A stretch of 38,821 nucleotides of DNA from the NCBI GenBank assembly GCA_031269465.1, contig JAISZB010000132.1:1-38821 (forward strand). Reading direction: 5' to 3'. The notes below the pieces were generated by a model that was given only the letters and a program-made list of their open reading frames with translations, had not been told where the DNA came from and made no database searches. The position numbers and the translations under genes are program-made. Of the stretch, positions 16,675 through 24,629 are shown piece after piece. The number at the start of each line of letters is the position of its first letter. Positions within the stretch are counted from its first letter, which is position 1. This stretch comes from Clostridiales bacterium. GTDB lineage: Bacteria; Bacillota; Clostridia; Lachnospirales; WQUN01.

Positions 16675-17772
16675 TCAATAGTTCTGCCCATATTCAATTT
16701 TCGCCATTTCAAACTCTTCGGCGCTATTGGTGAAAAAATGCTCTCCCGTCGTTTCGCTTTTAAGGACAAAGTAGAGCGAATCCCCCTTTTCGGGCATGAG
16801 AGCCGCCTCTATGCTGGCTTTGCCAGGATTGCATATAGGCCCGAGCGGAAGCCCGGCGTTGATGTATGTATTGTAGGGGGACTCCATCGCCAAGTCTTCT
16901 TGAGCTATTTGATCCCTTCTGGCGCTGGTGTTGAAGAAGAGGACGGTAGAGCACATGTTCAGGTTCATTCCCGCCTTCAGCCTGTTATGGATGACTTCAG
17001 AGGCTTTTGGCTTTTCTGCTGCTATATCTATCTCTTTTTCAATTATTGAAGCGATTGTTATTACTTCATCCATAGATTTGCTTATGGTTGTCTCGAGCTT
17101 TGAATACTCCCCTCCGGGAGTGTATACCTGGTTGAATTTCGTGAGCATCGCGTTTATTATATCATCTGGGGTGGAGTCGCTGTCCAAAGTGTAGGATGCC
17201 GGGTACAGATAGCCTTCAAGCCTGTTTTCCCTTTGAGGCACGGATTTTAGGAAACTGTAGTTGAAGTTGTGGGTGTTGCACGCATTGATGAAGGTTTCCG
17301 CATTCTCCACAGCATTCTTGCTTGCGAGATAATCAGCGATATTTTGAACTGTGAATCCTTCTTGGATCTCCAGATTCATGATATCCTCTTCCCTTATATT
17401 CAACAAGATTCCATTTATTTGAGCAGTGCTCATTGTTGCCTGCAACAAATAGGTTCCCGCCTTGTAATCCGTATCGGAAGACTTTATGAAGTTTTCCAGG
17501 CGAAAGAGAAACGCATTTGCTATAACCCCCTCATCCTCCAGCTTTTTTGCGACTTCCGCAGAGGTTTCTCCGCCTTCTAGCGTGAATGTTATCTCCTTTT
17601 CAGATTTTTCCTTCAAAGACGTTTCAGCCACTTCCACGCCGTATCCGTATCCTCTCATCATGAAAGTGTAGATTAGCGCAATGGTTGCGGCAAGGATCAC
17701 CCAGTTGAACGTAGTGCCTAAAATAAAGCTCATGCCGTTCCAAATGGATGACCAAACTTTTCTTCGATGCAT
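16675..17772 (-). CDS. mltG: Endolytic murein transglycosylase MltG
   Basis: MltG cleaves nascent peptidoglycan glycan strands at the membrane and sets strand length. From ATG 17772 the protein has 365 residues: a short cytoplasmic N-terminus, one membrane helix (about 16-38), a LysM-like subdomain, then the YceG fold. Family motifs are EGYLYPASY (about 186-194), IASIIEKE with the catalytic Glu at about 245, NAGLPLGPICNPG, and a C-terminal DSLYFVLK. AGGAG lies 8 bases upstream of ATG 17772, so the longer frame from 17826, which overlaps the upstream gene, is rejected. Only 11 bases separate it from the end of the glycosidase gene, so the two are likely co-transcribed. Confidence 0.93.
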   Translation of the reverse strand: MHRRKVWSSIWNGMSFILGTTFNWVILAATIALIYTFMMRGYGYGVEVAETSLKEKSEKEITFTLEGGETSAEVAKKLEDEGVIANAFLFRLENFIKSSDTDYKAGTYLLQATMSTAQINGILLNIREEDIMNLEIQEGFTVQNIADYLASKNAVENAETFINACNTHNFNYSFLKSVPQRENRLEGYLYPASYTLDSDSTPDDIINAMLTKFNQVYTPGGEYSKLETTISKSMDEVITIASIIEKEIDIAAEKPKASEVIHNRLKAGMNLNMCSTVLFFNTSARRDQIAQEDLAMESPYNTYINAGLPLGPICNPGKASIEAALMPEKGDSLYFVLKSETTGEHFFTNSAEEFEMAKIEYGQNY

Positions 17773-17783
17773 ATGAAGCGCTC

Positions 17784-19124
17784 CTATTCCGCCTGGGCAA
17801 CCGCTTCTGACATGGGTCTCAACCACGGCATATTCGGAATGGCGGCTGCTTGCTGATAAAAATCATTTCTTATAACATTTCTGATGGAAAGCGGGTTTGC
17901 GATCAATGAATTTATATTGTAAAACACAACGCCCTTTACCACGCCGCTTTTTCTGTTGAGATCCAGCTGATTGGGAATCTCATTCGGATTCGACCATGCG
18001 CCTCTGGCGCCTACTCGGTAGACTCCCAAGCCTATATAGAGATGGACGTTCGGATTGGCAGACAATTCAGAAACCCAGAAATCCAGCACTTTTTCATAGG
18101 CGGCTGTAGAGTAGCCGATTTCCCAGTAAATCTGAGGCGCTACGTAATCCACCCAGCTTTTTCTAACCCAAAGCCTGGTATCAGCGTAAATGGTGTCATA
18201 AGAACCTTTGGCCGTTGTGTTTGAACCTTCAGGATCATCTGTCTTGCTTCTCCATACCCCTATCGGGCTGACTCCGAACTTGACTTCGGGCTTTACAGCT
18301 TTTATGCTGTCATGTACGGATTTTATGAAGCTGTCGATGTTGGATCTTCGCCAGTCGTATATGTCAGAAACGCCGTCCTGATATTTATTGTAGGTCTGTT
18401 TGTCGGGAAACTTCCCTCCTGAGGGATAAGGGTAAAAATAGTCGTCGAAGTGAACTGCGTCAATGTCGTAGCCGCGAACAACTTCCATAACTGAGGCGAC
18501 AGCGTAGTCTCTGACTTCAGGAAGCCCGGGATTGAGCCATCGCATATTGTCATACCAAACAACCCAGCTTGGATGCTCAATCATGACGCTCTTTTCGTCC
18601 CAATCCAAGACAGCGGAAGTCGTGCTTACCCTGAATGGGTTGAACCAGGCGTGGAATTCCATCCCTCGCTTATGGGACTCCTCAATCATGAATTCAAGCG
18701 GATCATATCCGGGATCCTCTCCTTGCTTTCCGCTTAGATAAGAAGACCAAGGATTGAGTTCGGACGGGTAGAAGGCATCCGCCGTCGGCCTTATTTGGAC
18801 TATCATTGCATTCAAGTTCATGGCCTTGGCCTCGTCAGCCAGGTGAATGAACTCGTTCTTCTGCTCCTGCTCGGAAAGGCCCTTTTTGCTGGGCCAGTTG
18901 GTGTTGGCTACAGATGCCACCCATACTCCTCGAAACTCTTCTCCTTGAGCATATGAAGAGGGATAGGAAGGGACAGAAGCCGGCGCTGGCGCCGGCGGCG
19001 GGTGAGAAAGGGCGCCTGACGCGGAAGGAGCTCCGGGCTCCTGGGCGAAAGCTGGCGCTGAAACCGCAAAGCTTATGAGAACGACGGCGGCGCAGGATAC
19101 TATTCTCTTTATATATTTCATCAT
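17784..19124 (-). CDS. Secreted GHL10 family glycoside hydrolase-like protein
   Basis: A 446-residue protein with a signal peptide (MMKYIKRIVSCAA through SAPAFA, cleavage before QEP), then a Pro/Ala/Ser linker. A GHL10 (DUF187, YddW-like) barrel follows: EFRGVWVASVANTNWPS, VQIRPTADAFYPS, FHAWFNPFRVS, then IDAVHFDDYFYPYP, and finally YVAPQIYWEIGYS. The family is related to retaining glycosidases and is usually found on the cell surface acting on glycans or wall material. The exact substrate is unknown. AGGAGG stands 5 bases before ATG 19124, so the frame start at 19184 is not used. Placement directly upstream of mltG suggests a cell-wall role. Confidence 0.9.
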   Translation of the reverse strand: MMKYIKRIVSCAAVVLISFAVSAPAFAQEPGAPSASGALSHPPPAPAPASVPSYPSSYAQGEEFRGVWVASVANTNWPSKKGLSEQEQKNEFIHLADEAKAMNLNAMIVQIRPTADAFYPSELNPWSSYLSGKQGEDPGYDPLEFMIEESHKRGMEFHAWFNPFRVSTTSAVLDWDEKSVMIEHPSWVVWYDNMRWLNPGLPEVRDYAVASVMEVVRGYDIDAVHFDDYFYPYPSGGKFPDKQTYNKYQDGVSDIYDWRRSNIDSFIKSVHDSIKAVKPEVKFGVSPIGVWRSKTDDPEGSNTTAKGSYDTIYADTRLWVRKSWVDYVAPQIYWEIGYSTAAYEKVLDFWVSELSANPNVHLYIGLGVYRVGARGAWSNPNEIPNQLDLNRKSGVVKGVVFYNINSLIANPLSIRNVIRNDFYQQAAAIPNMPWLRPMSEAVAQAE

Positions 19125-19331
19125 TGGAACCTCCTGGAAAGCTTTAGTGAGTTGAATTTGGCTGTGAAACGAAGCTGTCGGCATAAATCCTCAGTATAAT
19201 TAGAATCCTAAATTTCAGAGAAATTATGCGCGCTTGACGACATTGCATCAAAGGGCGGCAATGCCCGCTTTACAGATTAGTGCTAAATGCCATACCAGCA
19301 TTCAGCGCCTGCAGTCACAGATGCCTATTTT

Positions 19332-19401
19332 GGAGCTTGATTGTCCGCTTTAAAGGAGCGATATGCCGATATCAATCGCGCTCGCTGTACAGCCAGGCTC
19401 C
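19332..19401 (+). repeat. Dispersed palindromic repeat, copy C
   Basis: Starts GGAGCTTGATTGTCC and ends CAGCCAGGCTCC, with the inner part ATATGCCGATATCAATCGCG. The following bases (AAAATATAAACATTCATATG and CAAATCAA) match the right arm of copy B. Confidence 0.75.
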
Positions 19402-19811
19402 AAAATATAAACATTCATATGCAAATCAATAATCTTAAACCACCACCTCCAGCGCGGGCCTTCTTCAACGTGCGCGCCGATTTTCCTGAGGAAGATTCGA
19501 TCCCTGGTTCACATGAGAAGGATCCAGACGCTTGCAAATTTACGATTATTGCGACATGCTTTGCGTTTTTCTGCATCGGAAATCTTCAAGGAAATTATAG
19601 CAGACGGAATAGGCGGTTGCAACGTAAATTATTCAAGCCATGCATATATTGCAGTCAAATTCGGCTGAGTAGGGGAAAGCCTTATGCGTTTAATGCCGGC
19701 GAATAGCGCTTCTTTCGCAACTGAGCCGACTTTTAGAGCGTTGAGGCCCTTTTATCGCGACGAGCGCAAATTATATATTTTGCCGATGCGCAGGCAACTG
19801 AGCCGGTTTTT

Positions 19812-19886
19812 GAAGCTTGACTGTCCGCTTTCAAGGCGCGAAATGCCTATATCGGCATTTCGCGCCTTGCTGTATAATCAAGCTCC
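19812..19886 (+). repeat. Dispersed palindromic repeat, copy D (best inner palindrome)
   Basis: Starts GAAGCTTGACTGTCC and ends TATAATCAAGCTCC. The inner arms GGCGCGAAATGCC and GGCATTTCGCGCC pair perfectly around TATATC, giving a 13-base-pair stem, one of the strongest in the family. Confidence 0.8.
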
Positions 19887-19941
19887 TAACCTAACTTTCC
19901 TGCGCGTCATTATATTCAAGCTTCAAAACCGGAGACTTTCC

Positions 19942-19984
19942 TTTCCAAAATCGGAACCTTCCGTTTCCAAAATCGGAACCTTCC
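19942..19984. repeat. Short tandem duplication, 2 units of 22 bases
   Basis: TTTCCAAAATCGGAACCTTCC occurs at 19942-19962 and again at 19964-19984. A third, imperfect unit precedes it. The same words (AAAATCGGAACTTTCC) follow repeat copy E, so this is probably an amplified right arm of the palindromic repeat. Confidence 0.75.
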
Positions 19985-20042
19985 AATGCGCATCTGTATG
20001 TATATCTGCCCCCAGGACAAGCCCAAACTCCCGCTTTGGCGG

Positions 20043-21017
20043 CTACTGCGCAAAATGGCATGAAGCCCAGTGCCCGGGACTATGCTCCTTGAATGCCGGA
20101 GCATCTTCTTCGCATACCTTTTTGCACTCTGGACAGCGTGTGTGAAATCTGCATCCAGGCGGCGGATTTGCAGGGGATGGAATGTCGCCCTTTAGCACTA
20201 TGCGATTCGTCTTGGCGTCCGGGTCAGGCGTTGGCGCCGCGCTCAGAAGCGCCTTTGTGTATGGGTGCAGAGGATGCTTGAACAGCTCTGGCTTTGTTGC
20301 GAATTCTACGAGGCTTCCCAAGTACATGACTCCTACAGTGTCTGAAATATACTCGACTACGGATAAATCATGCGAGATGAAAAGATAGCTGAGGCTTCGC
20401 TTCTCCTGCAGATCCCGAAGCAAATTTATAATCTGCGCTTGAACTGAGACATCCAGCGCGGATACAGGCTCGTCTGCGACGACGAGTTCGGGGTTTAAAG
20501 CCAAAGCTCTTGCTATGCACACGCGCTGGCGCTGCCCGCCGCTGAATTCATGCGGATAGCGGTCGTATTGATATGGGCGCAGCTCGCAGTCCTGCATCGC
20601 CTTTAGCACATAGTCGCGGATCTCCTTTTTTTGGGCGATGCCGTGCTCAGCTACGGCTTCTCCGATAATGGCGCCGATGGGAAGCCTGGGATCCAGAGAG
20701 GAGTAGGGATCTTGGAAAATCAGCTGCATCTTGGGGCGCATCAGGCGAAGCTCCTTTTTGGACAAGGAGAAGATGTCGACGCCATCTACGATGGAGCGGC
20801 CTCCAGTGGGGGAGAGCAGGCGCAGGAGCGTTCGGCCTACAGTTGTCTTGCCGCAGCCGCTCTCGCCTACGAGGCCCATGGTCTGCCCGCGCTTTATGCT
20901 GAAGCTTACGCCGTCGACCGCTTTCACATAGCCGGCTGTACGCTGCATAAGGCCCTTCTTTATAGGAAAATGCTTTTTCAAATCGTAGATTTCAAGCATA
21001 AGCTCACTTTTTTCCAT
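20043..21017 (-). CDS. oppF: Oligopeptide ABC transporter ATP-binding protein OppF
   Basis: Cytoplasmic ATPase of the peptide importer, 324 residues from ATG 21017. Walker A GESGCGKTT lies at about 51-59. The signature FSGGQRQR, Walker B VVADEPVSALD and the H-loop ISHDLSVVEY follow. The C-terminal oligopeptide-type tail has the usual cysteines (GCRFHTRCPECKKVC). GGAGG sits 8 bases before ATG 21017. That start lies inside the oppD reading frame, a 14-base overlap that indicates coupled translation. The frame extends to 21044, but there is no ribosome binding site for that start. Last gene of the opp operon. Confidence 0.92.
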   Translation of the reverse strand: MEKSELMLEIYDLKKHFPIKKGLMQRTAGYVKAVDGVSFSIKRGQTMGLVGESGCGKTTVGRTLLRLLSPTGGRSIVDGVDIFSLSKKELRLMRPKMQLIFQDPYSSLDPRLPIGAIIGEAVAEHGIAQKKEIRDYVLKAMQDCELRPYQYDRYPHEFSGGQRQRVCIARALALNPELVVADEPVSALDVSVQAQIINLLRDLQEKRSLSYLFISHDLSVVEYISDTVGVMYLGSLVEFATKPELFKHPLHPYTKALLSAAPTPDPDAKTNRIVLKGDIPSPANPPPGCRFHTRCPECKKVCEEDAPAFKEHSPGHWASCHFAQ

Positions 21018-22164
21018 GAGACGCACCTCCCGCATCGTTGACATGCCTGTAGCAAGCCGCGCAGTGTCCGCTTGCGTCGATGCGCGCCATTGGGGGATAA
21101 GCTCCCGCGCAGGAACGGATGCTGCTGTCGCAGCGGCTGCGGAAAAAGCAGTAATCTGGAAGCTCTACGGGATTGGGCACGTTGCCGGGTATAGAATAAA
21201 GCCTCTTGCCGCTTGACTTGACGCCGGGCCTCGAAAGCATGAGGCCTATTGTATAGGGATGGCAGGGATTATGGAAAATTTCCCTGACGGGACCCTGCTC
21301 GACGACGCGGCCTGCGTACATGACTAAAACGATGTCCGCCATTTCGCTGACTACTCCGAGATCGTGCGTTATGAGCATAATTGAGGCGTCAGTTTTGCTT
21401 TTTATGCTTCTTAGAAGATCCAGGATCTGCGCCTGTATGGTCACATCCAAAGCGGTGGTTGGCTCATCGGCGATTATAAGCTTAGGATCGCACATGAGGG
21501 CCATGGCGATGACGACCCTCTGGCGCATTCCGCCTGAAAGCTCATGAGGGTGCATCCTGTAAACTCCCTCGGCGTTCGCGATGCCGACAGCCTTTAGCAT
21601 CTCCACGCTTCGCGCGGCGATGCGCCGGGAGCCGTTGGAGTTCTTTTGACTGTGGAATTTAACCGCCTCATCCAGCTGCTTGCCAATTGTGAGGACGGGG
21701 TTCAAAGTTGTCATAGGCTCCTGGAAAATCATAGTGATGTCTCCGCCTCTGATTCTCTCCATTTTTTCCTGAGGCAGCTTTGATAAGTCTACGGCCGGCC
21801 CGCTGCCTGGGTTGAACCTGATGGCTCCTCCGGCTATTTGGCCTTGAGGCTCTTGCAGCAGGCGCATGATTGAAAGGCTTGTAACAGTCTTGCCGCATCC
21901 GCTTTCTCCGACGATGCCTACCGACTTTCCCCTGGGTATTGAGATTGAAGCTCCGTCTACCGCCTTGACAGTGCCTATGTCTGTGTAGAAATGGACTTTG
22001 AGGCCGTCTATCTCCAAAACGTTTTCGCTGTCTTTCATGACGGCTTCCCATTCGCTGGGAGAGCTGCGGTGCCTTAACCTCTGCTCCAGCTCCTTATACT
22101 TCTTAGCGTTGAATCGCTTTATGTCCCTGAGCTTTTGCCCTCGATTAAGCTCTGCTTCGCTCAT
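21004..22164 (-). CDS. oppD: Oligopeptide ABC transporter ATP-binding protein OppD
   Basis: The second ATPase of the importer, 386 residues. Walker A GESGCGKT is at 86-93, the signature LSGGMRQR, Walker B IIADEPTTALD, and the H-loop ITHDLGVVSE, followed by the C-terminal oligopeptide domain with its Cys cluster. Its start at 22164 has GGGGAGG 7 bases upstream and lies 4 bases after the oppC stop. This leaves an N-terminal extension of about 43 charged residues (KLRDIKRFNAKKYKELEQRL) before the usual start near MKDSENVLEIDGL, longer than most family members. An internal start at that Met cannot be excluded. Confidence 0.92.
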   Translation of the reverse strand: MSEAELNRGQKLRDIKRFNAKKYKELEQRLRHRSSPSEWEAVMKDSENVLEIDGLKVHFYTDIGTVKAVDGASISIPRGKSVGIVGESGCGKTVTSLSIMRLLQEPQGQIAGGAIRFNPGSGPAVDLSKLPQEKMERIRGGDITMIFQEPMTTLNPVLTIGKQLDEAVKFHSQKNSNGSRRIAARSVEMLKAVGIANAEGVYRMHPHELSGGMRQRVVIAMALMCDPKLIIADEPTTALDVTIQAQILDLLRSIKSKTDASIMLITHDLGVVSEMADIVLVMYAGRVVEQGPVREIFHNPCHPYTIGLMLSRPGVKSSGKRLYSIPGNVPNPVELPDYCFFRSRCDSSIRSCAGAYPPMARIDASGHCAACYRHVNDAGGASHGKK

Positions 22165-22168
22165 GGGT

Positions 22169-23167
22169 TCACCTCCCCTTCATGCGCGGGTCGGTTGCGT
22201 CTCTCAAGCCGTCGCCAACGAAATTGAAGGCCAGAACGACCACGAGTATGCAAAGGCCCGGCGTAAGCCAAAGGTTCACATAATCCCTCATTATGACATT
22301 GTCGTTGACTACCTGGACCATGTTGCCCCAAGAGGCGTATGGCGCGCCTACGCCGACGCCCAGGTAGCTCATAGTGGATTCCATTAGAATGACGCTTCCC
22401 AGATCCAGAGTTGCCATGACAATTAGGTTGGGGAGGGTGTTGGGTATGAGGTGCCTGAATATTTTATTCCTTGTCTTTATGCCGACCGCGTCAGCCGCCT
22501 GCATGAACTCTGTTTCGCGAAGCGAGAGGATTGTGGCCCTCACCATGCGCGCCGCGCCGGTCCACCAGATAAGGCCTATCATGAACATCGTGTAGTAGAT
22601 CTTGTACTTGGGTGAGATGTTAAGGTTGATTTCAAGGGAGGCAAGGATGAACATGAGGGGCATAAAGGGTATTGAGGATATGATGTCTACCAGCCTCATG
22701 ATGACGGCGTTCGGGAGGCCTCCGTAATACCCGGCTGCGCCGCCTAGAATGACTCCGAGCAGAAGCTCGACTATAACAACGACAAAACCCACAAGAAGCG
22801 ATATGCGGCCTCCGTACATCAGGCGGGAAAGCATGTCTTGGCCCATTTTGTTGGTTCCCAGAAGATGGTTGAGGCTGGGCTTCTCGAGAGACTTGAGCAC
22901 TGCCGTGGATATTTGCTCCGTTTGAAAGGTGCGAAGCTCTTCTCCTGTAGTTTTGTCCGTATAGAACTGCTCAGTCTGATTGTAAGGGTAGAAAAGCGGC
23001 GCCGCGAAGCATAGGACAGCCACAATGAAAAGGACGGTCGCGCCCAAGACGGCCAGCTTGTTTCCCATGAACCGGCGGAGAATCATCTGGCCCGGCGTCA
23101 AGAAAAGCTGGACTTCCGCGATATCTTCAGTTTGGAAGCTGAAAGGCTCCAAGTAATCTTTTTCCAT
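22169..23167 (-). CDS. oppC: Oligopeptide ABC transporter permease OppC
   Basis: Inner-membrane permease of about 332 residues. After a soluble N-terminal segment, the first membrane helix spans about 35-60. A long extracellular loop containing LNHLLGTNKMGQDMLSRLMY (the OppC hallmark GTDxxGRD region) follows. The binding-protein-dependent transport domain ends with the EAA loop, here ADAVGIKTRNKIFRHLIPN. GGAGG lies 7 bases before ATG 23167; the in-frame ATG at 23173 is too close to it. It begins 14 bases after oppB. Confidence 0.92.
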   Translation of the reverse strand: MEKDYLEPFSFQTEDIAEVQLFLTPGQMILRRFMGNKLAVLGATVLFIVAVLCFAAPLFYPYNQTEQFYTDKTTGEELRTFQTEQISTAVLKSLEKPSLNHLLGTNKMGQDMLSRLMYGGRISLLVGFVVVIVELLLGVILGGAAGYYGGLPNAVIMRLVDIISSIPFMPLMFILASLEINLNISPKYKIYYTMFMIGLIWWTGAARMVRATILSLRETEFMQAADAVGIKTRNKIFRHLIPNTLPNLIVMATLDLGSVILMESTMSYLGVGVGAPYASWGNMVQVVNDNVIMRDYVNLWLTPGLCILVVVLAFNFVGDGLRDATDPRMKGR

Positions 23168-23181
23168 GTCCATTCCTCCCG

Positions 23182-24159
23182 CTAACTCAAACGCACACGT
23201 GGATCAACCACAGCGTAGAGGATGTCGGATATCAGGTAGCCGACAATTGTGCAAATCGCCAAGAACATATTGAAACCCATGAGGTAGGGGACATCAGACA
23301 TTTGCGACGCTTTTAGGGCTATGTTTCCGAGCCCCTGTATGCCGAATAAATTTTCGGTTATGATTGCGCCGCTGAAGAGTCCAGGCAGGCTTTGCCCTAT
23401 TAAAGTGACGATGGGTATCAAGGTATTCCGAAAAGCGTGGGAGTATACAACCACGCGCTCAGGCGCGCCTTTGGCCCTGGCGGTGCGCACGTAGTCGGAG
23501 CCCAGGGCTTCTATCATGTTCGCTCTCGTATAGCGAAGCCATACGCCGCAGCTGGTGATGGTAAAAACCGCTATCGGCATGGCAAGGTGCGCCGCGTAGT
23601 CCGCAAGCTTGGCAAATGTGAACGTTTTATAGACTACGCGCGGATTGAGCATGCCTGAGGTGGGAAGAATATTGAGTCCGCCGAAGCCGAACAGCCGCTT
23701 CATGAGCGCTGCCAGAAAGAAGCCGGGTATGGAAAGGCCTATGAATACGAAGGCTGTTATGATGTAGTCGATTGCGCTGTTACGGTGCCTGGCGGCGAGG
23801 ATTCCAAGCGGAATGCCGATTGCGAGTTCAAATATCAAGGCCAGCAAAGCTACGAAGAATGTGATGGACATATATTTGCCAATGACTTCCGTCACAGGCT
23901 GGGCGTAAACCAGGGAAGTGCCGAGATCCCCGCGAAGGGCGGAGAAAAGCCAGTCAAGATAGCCGCCAAGTACGGATTTATCGAGGCCGTACACCTTGCG
24001 AAGCTGCTCGCGCTGAAAATCAGAGATTTTCGTTGAGCTGCTGGTCGCAAGCGTCACATAGTCGGCAGGCATTGACCGTACAAGCGTGTACATAAGAAAT
24101 GAGATTCCCAGCAATATGATGGCGCTGATTGCCAGGCGCCTCAAGATATAATGCCTCAT
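23182..24159 (-). CDS. oppB: Oligopeptide ABC transporter permease OppB
   Basis: Inner-membrane permease of 325 residues starting MRHYILRRLAISAIILLGIS, the standard OppB/DppB opening with an N-terminal helix. The transport domain carries the EAA loop as RTARAKGAPERVVVYSHAFR and ends VVDPRVRLS. AAGGAGG lies 5 bases upstream of ATG 24159, so the longer frame to 24210 is not used. It is separated from the binding-protein gene upstream by 470 bases holding a strong hairpin and a palindromic repeat. Confidence 0.93.
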   Translation of the reverse strand: MRHYILRRLAISAIILLGISFLMYTLVRSMPADYVTLATSSSTKISDFQREQLRKVYGLDKSVLGGYLDWLFSALRGDLGTSLVYAQPVTEVIGKYMSITFFVALLALIFELAIGIPLGILAARHRNSAIDYIITAFVFIGLSIPGFFLAALMKRLFGFGGLNILPTSGMLNPRVVYKTFTFAKLADYAAHLAMPIAVFTITSCGVWLRYTRANMIEALGSDYVRTARAKGAPERVVVYSHAFRNTLIPIVTLIGQSLPGLFSGAIITENLFGIQGLGNIALKASQMSDVPYLMGFNMFLAICTIVGYLISDILYAVVDPRVRLS

Positions 24160-24248
24160 GATGACCTCCTTGCGCATTGCGCCGGGCCTTAAGCCTCGGC
24201 GCGCTTCCAATCCGAAATATGCCGACGCGCAGCCGAATGCGCCGATTT

Positions 24249-24316
24249 GGAGCTTGGCTTTCCGTTTTCAAGGTGCGAAATGCCGTTATCAATCGCACCC
24301 GCTGTGAGGTCAAGCT
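24249..24316 (+). repeat. Dispersed palindromic repeat, copy E
   Basis: Starts GGAGCTTGGCTTTCC, has the inner arms GGTGCGAAATGCC and (degraded) ATCGCACC, and ends GGTCAAGCT. The right arm continues AAAATCGGAACTTTCCTATG and CGCATCAGG. Confidence 0.7.
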
Positions 24317-24535
24317 AAAATCGGAACTTTCCTATGCGCATCAGGATGCCAAGGTTCACATGAAAAGAGATTCGAGGTGCAAGGCCTGAAAGTTCCCTTT
24401 CATGCCGGATCTGAGGGCGGATTTATGCTGATGCGGCTCCAAAAGCATCGACTTAGAGTCCGACTTATGCGTTCATGCCTTAAAATCGAAGCTTTCAAAC
24501 GCCCCATCAGCATAAAACACGCGAACCCGGCAAAA

Positions 24536-24573
24536 GCAGCCGGGCCGGGCGCCGGCTGGCCGGCGCCCGCTGC
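24536..24573 (-). terminator. Strong GC-rich hairpin after the binding-protein gene (attenuator?)
   Basis: GGGCGCCGGC (24547-24556) and GCCGGCGCCC (24559-24568) pair perfectly. The stem is extended by GCAGC (24536-24540) with GCTGC (24569-24573). On the minus strand it is followed by TTTT only. Such a hairpin with a weak T-run between the binding-protein and permease genes would allow partial read-through, giving more binding protein than permease, as is common in opp operons. Confidence 0.65.
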
Positions 24574-24629
24574 GTTTTCAGAAGCTTGAGCTCTTTGGGA
24601 TTTAAGCGATGCTCGCTAGCAAAGGCCTG

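Larger units (their letters stand above)
19125..20042. other. Repeat-rich intergenic region between the glycosidase and opp genes
   Basis: I find no gene here; open frames of up to 153 codons cross the repeats and have no ribosome binding site. The region holds palindromic repeat copies C and D and a short tandem duplication at 19942-19984. A possible minus-strand -10 (TATACT, 19194-19199) lies 70 bases before the glycosidase start, but no clear -35 accompanies it. Confidence 0.6.
24160..24629 (-). other. Gap between opp binding-protein and permease genes
   Basis: No gene was found here. On the transcribed (minus) strand it begins after the binding-protein stop, passes the GC-rich hairpin at 24536-24573, and then palindromic repeat copy E at 24249-24316. 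No clear second promoter before oppB was recognised, so the permease genes are likely expressed by read-through. Confidence 0.55.
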
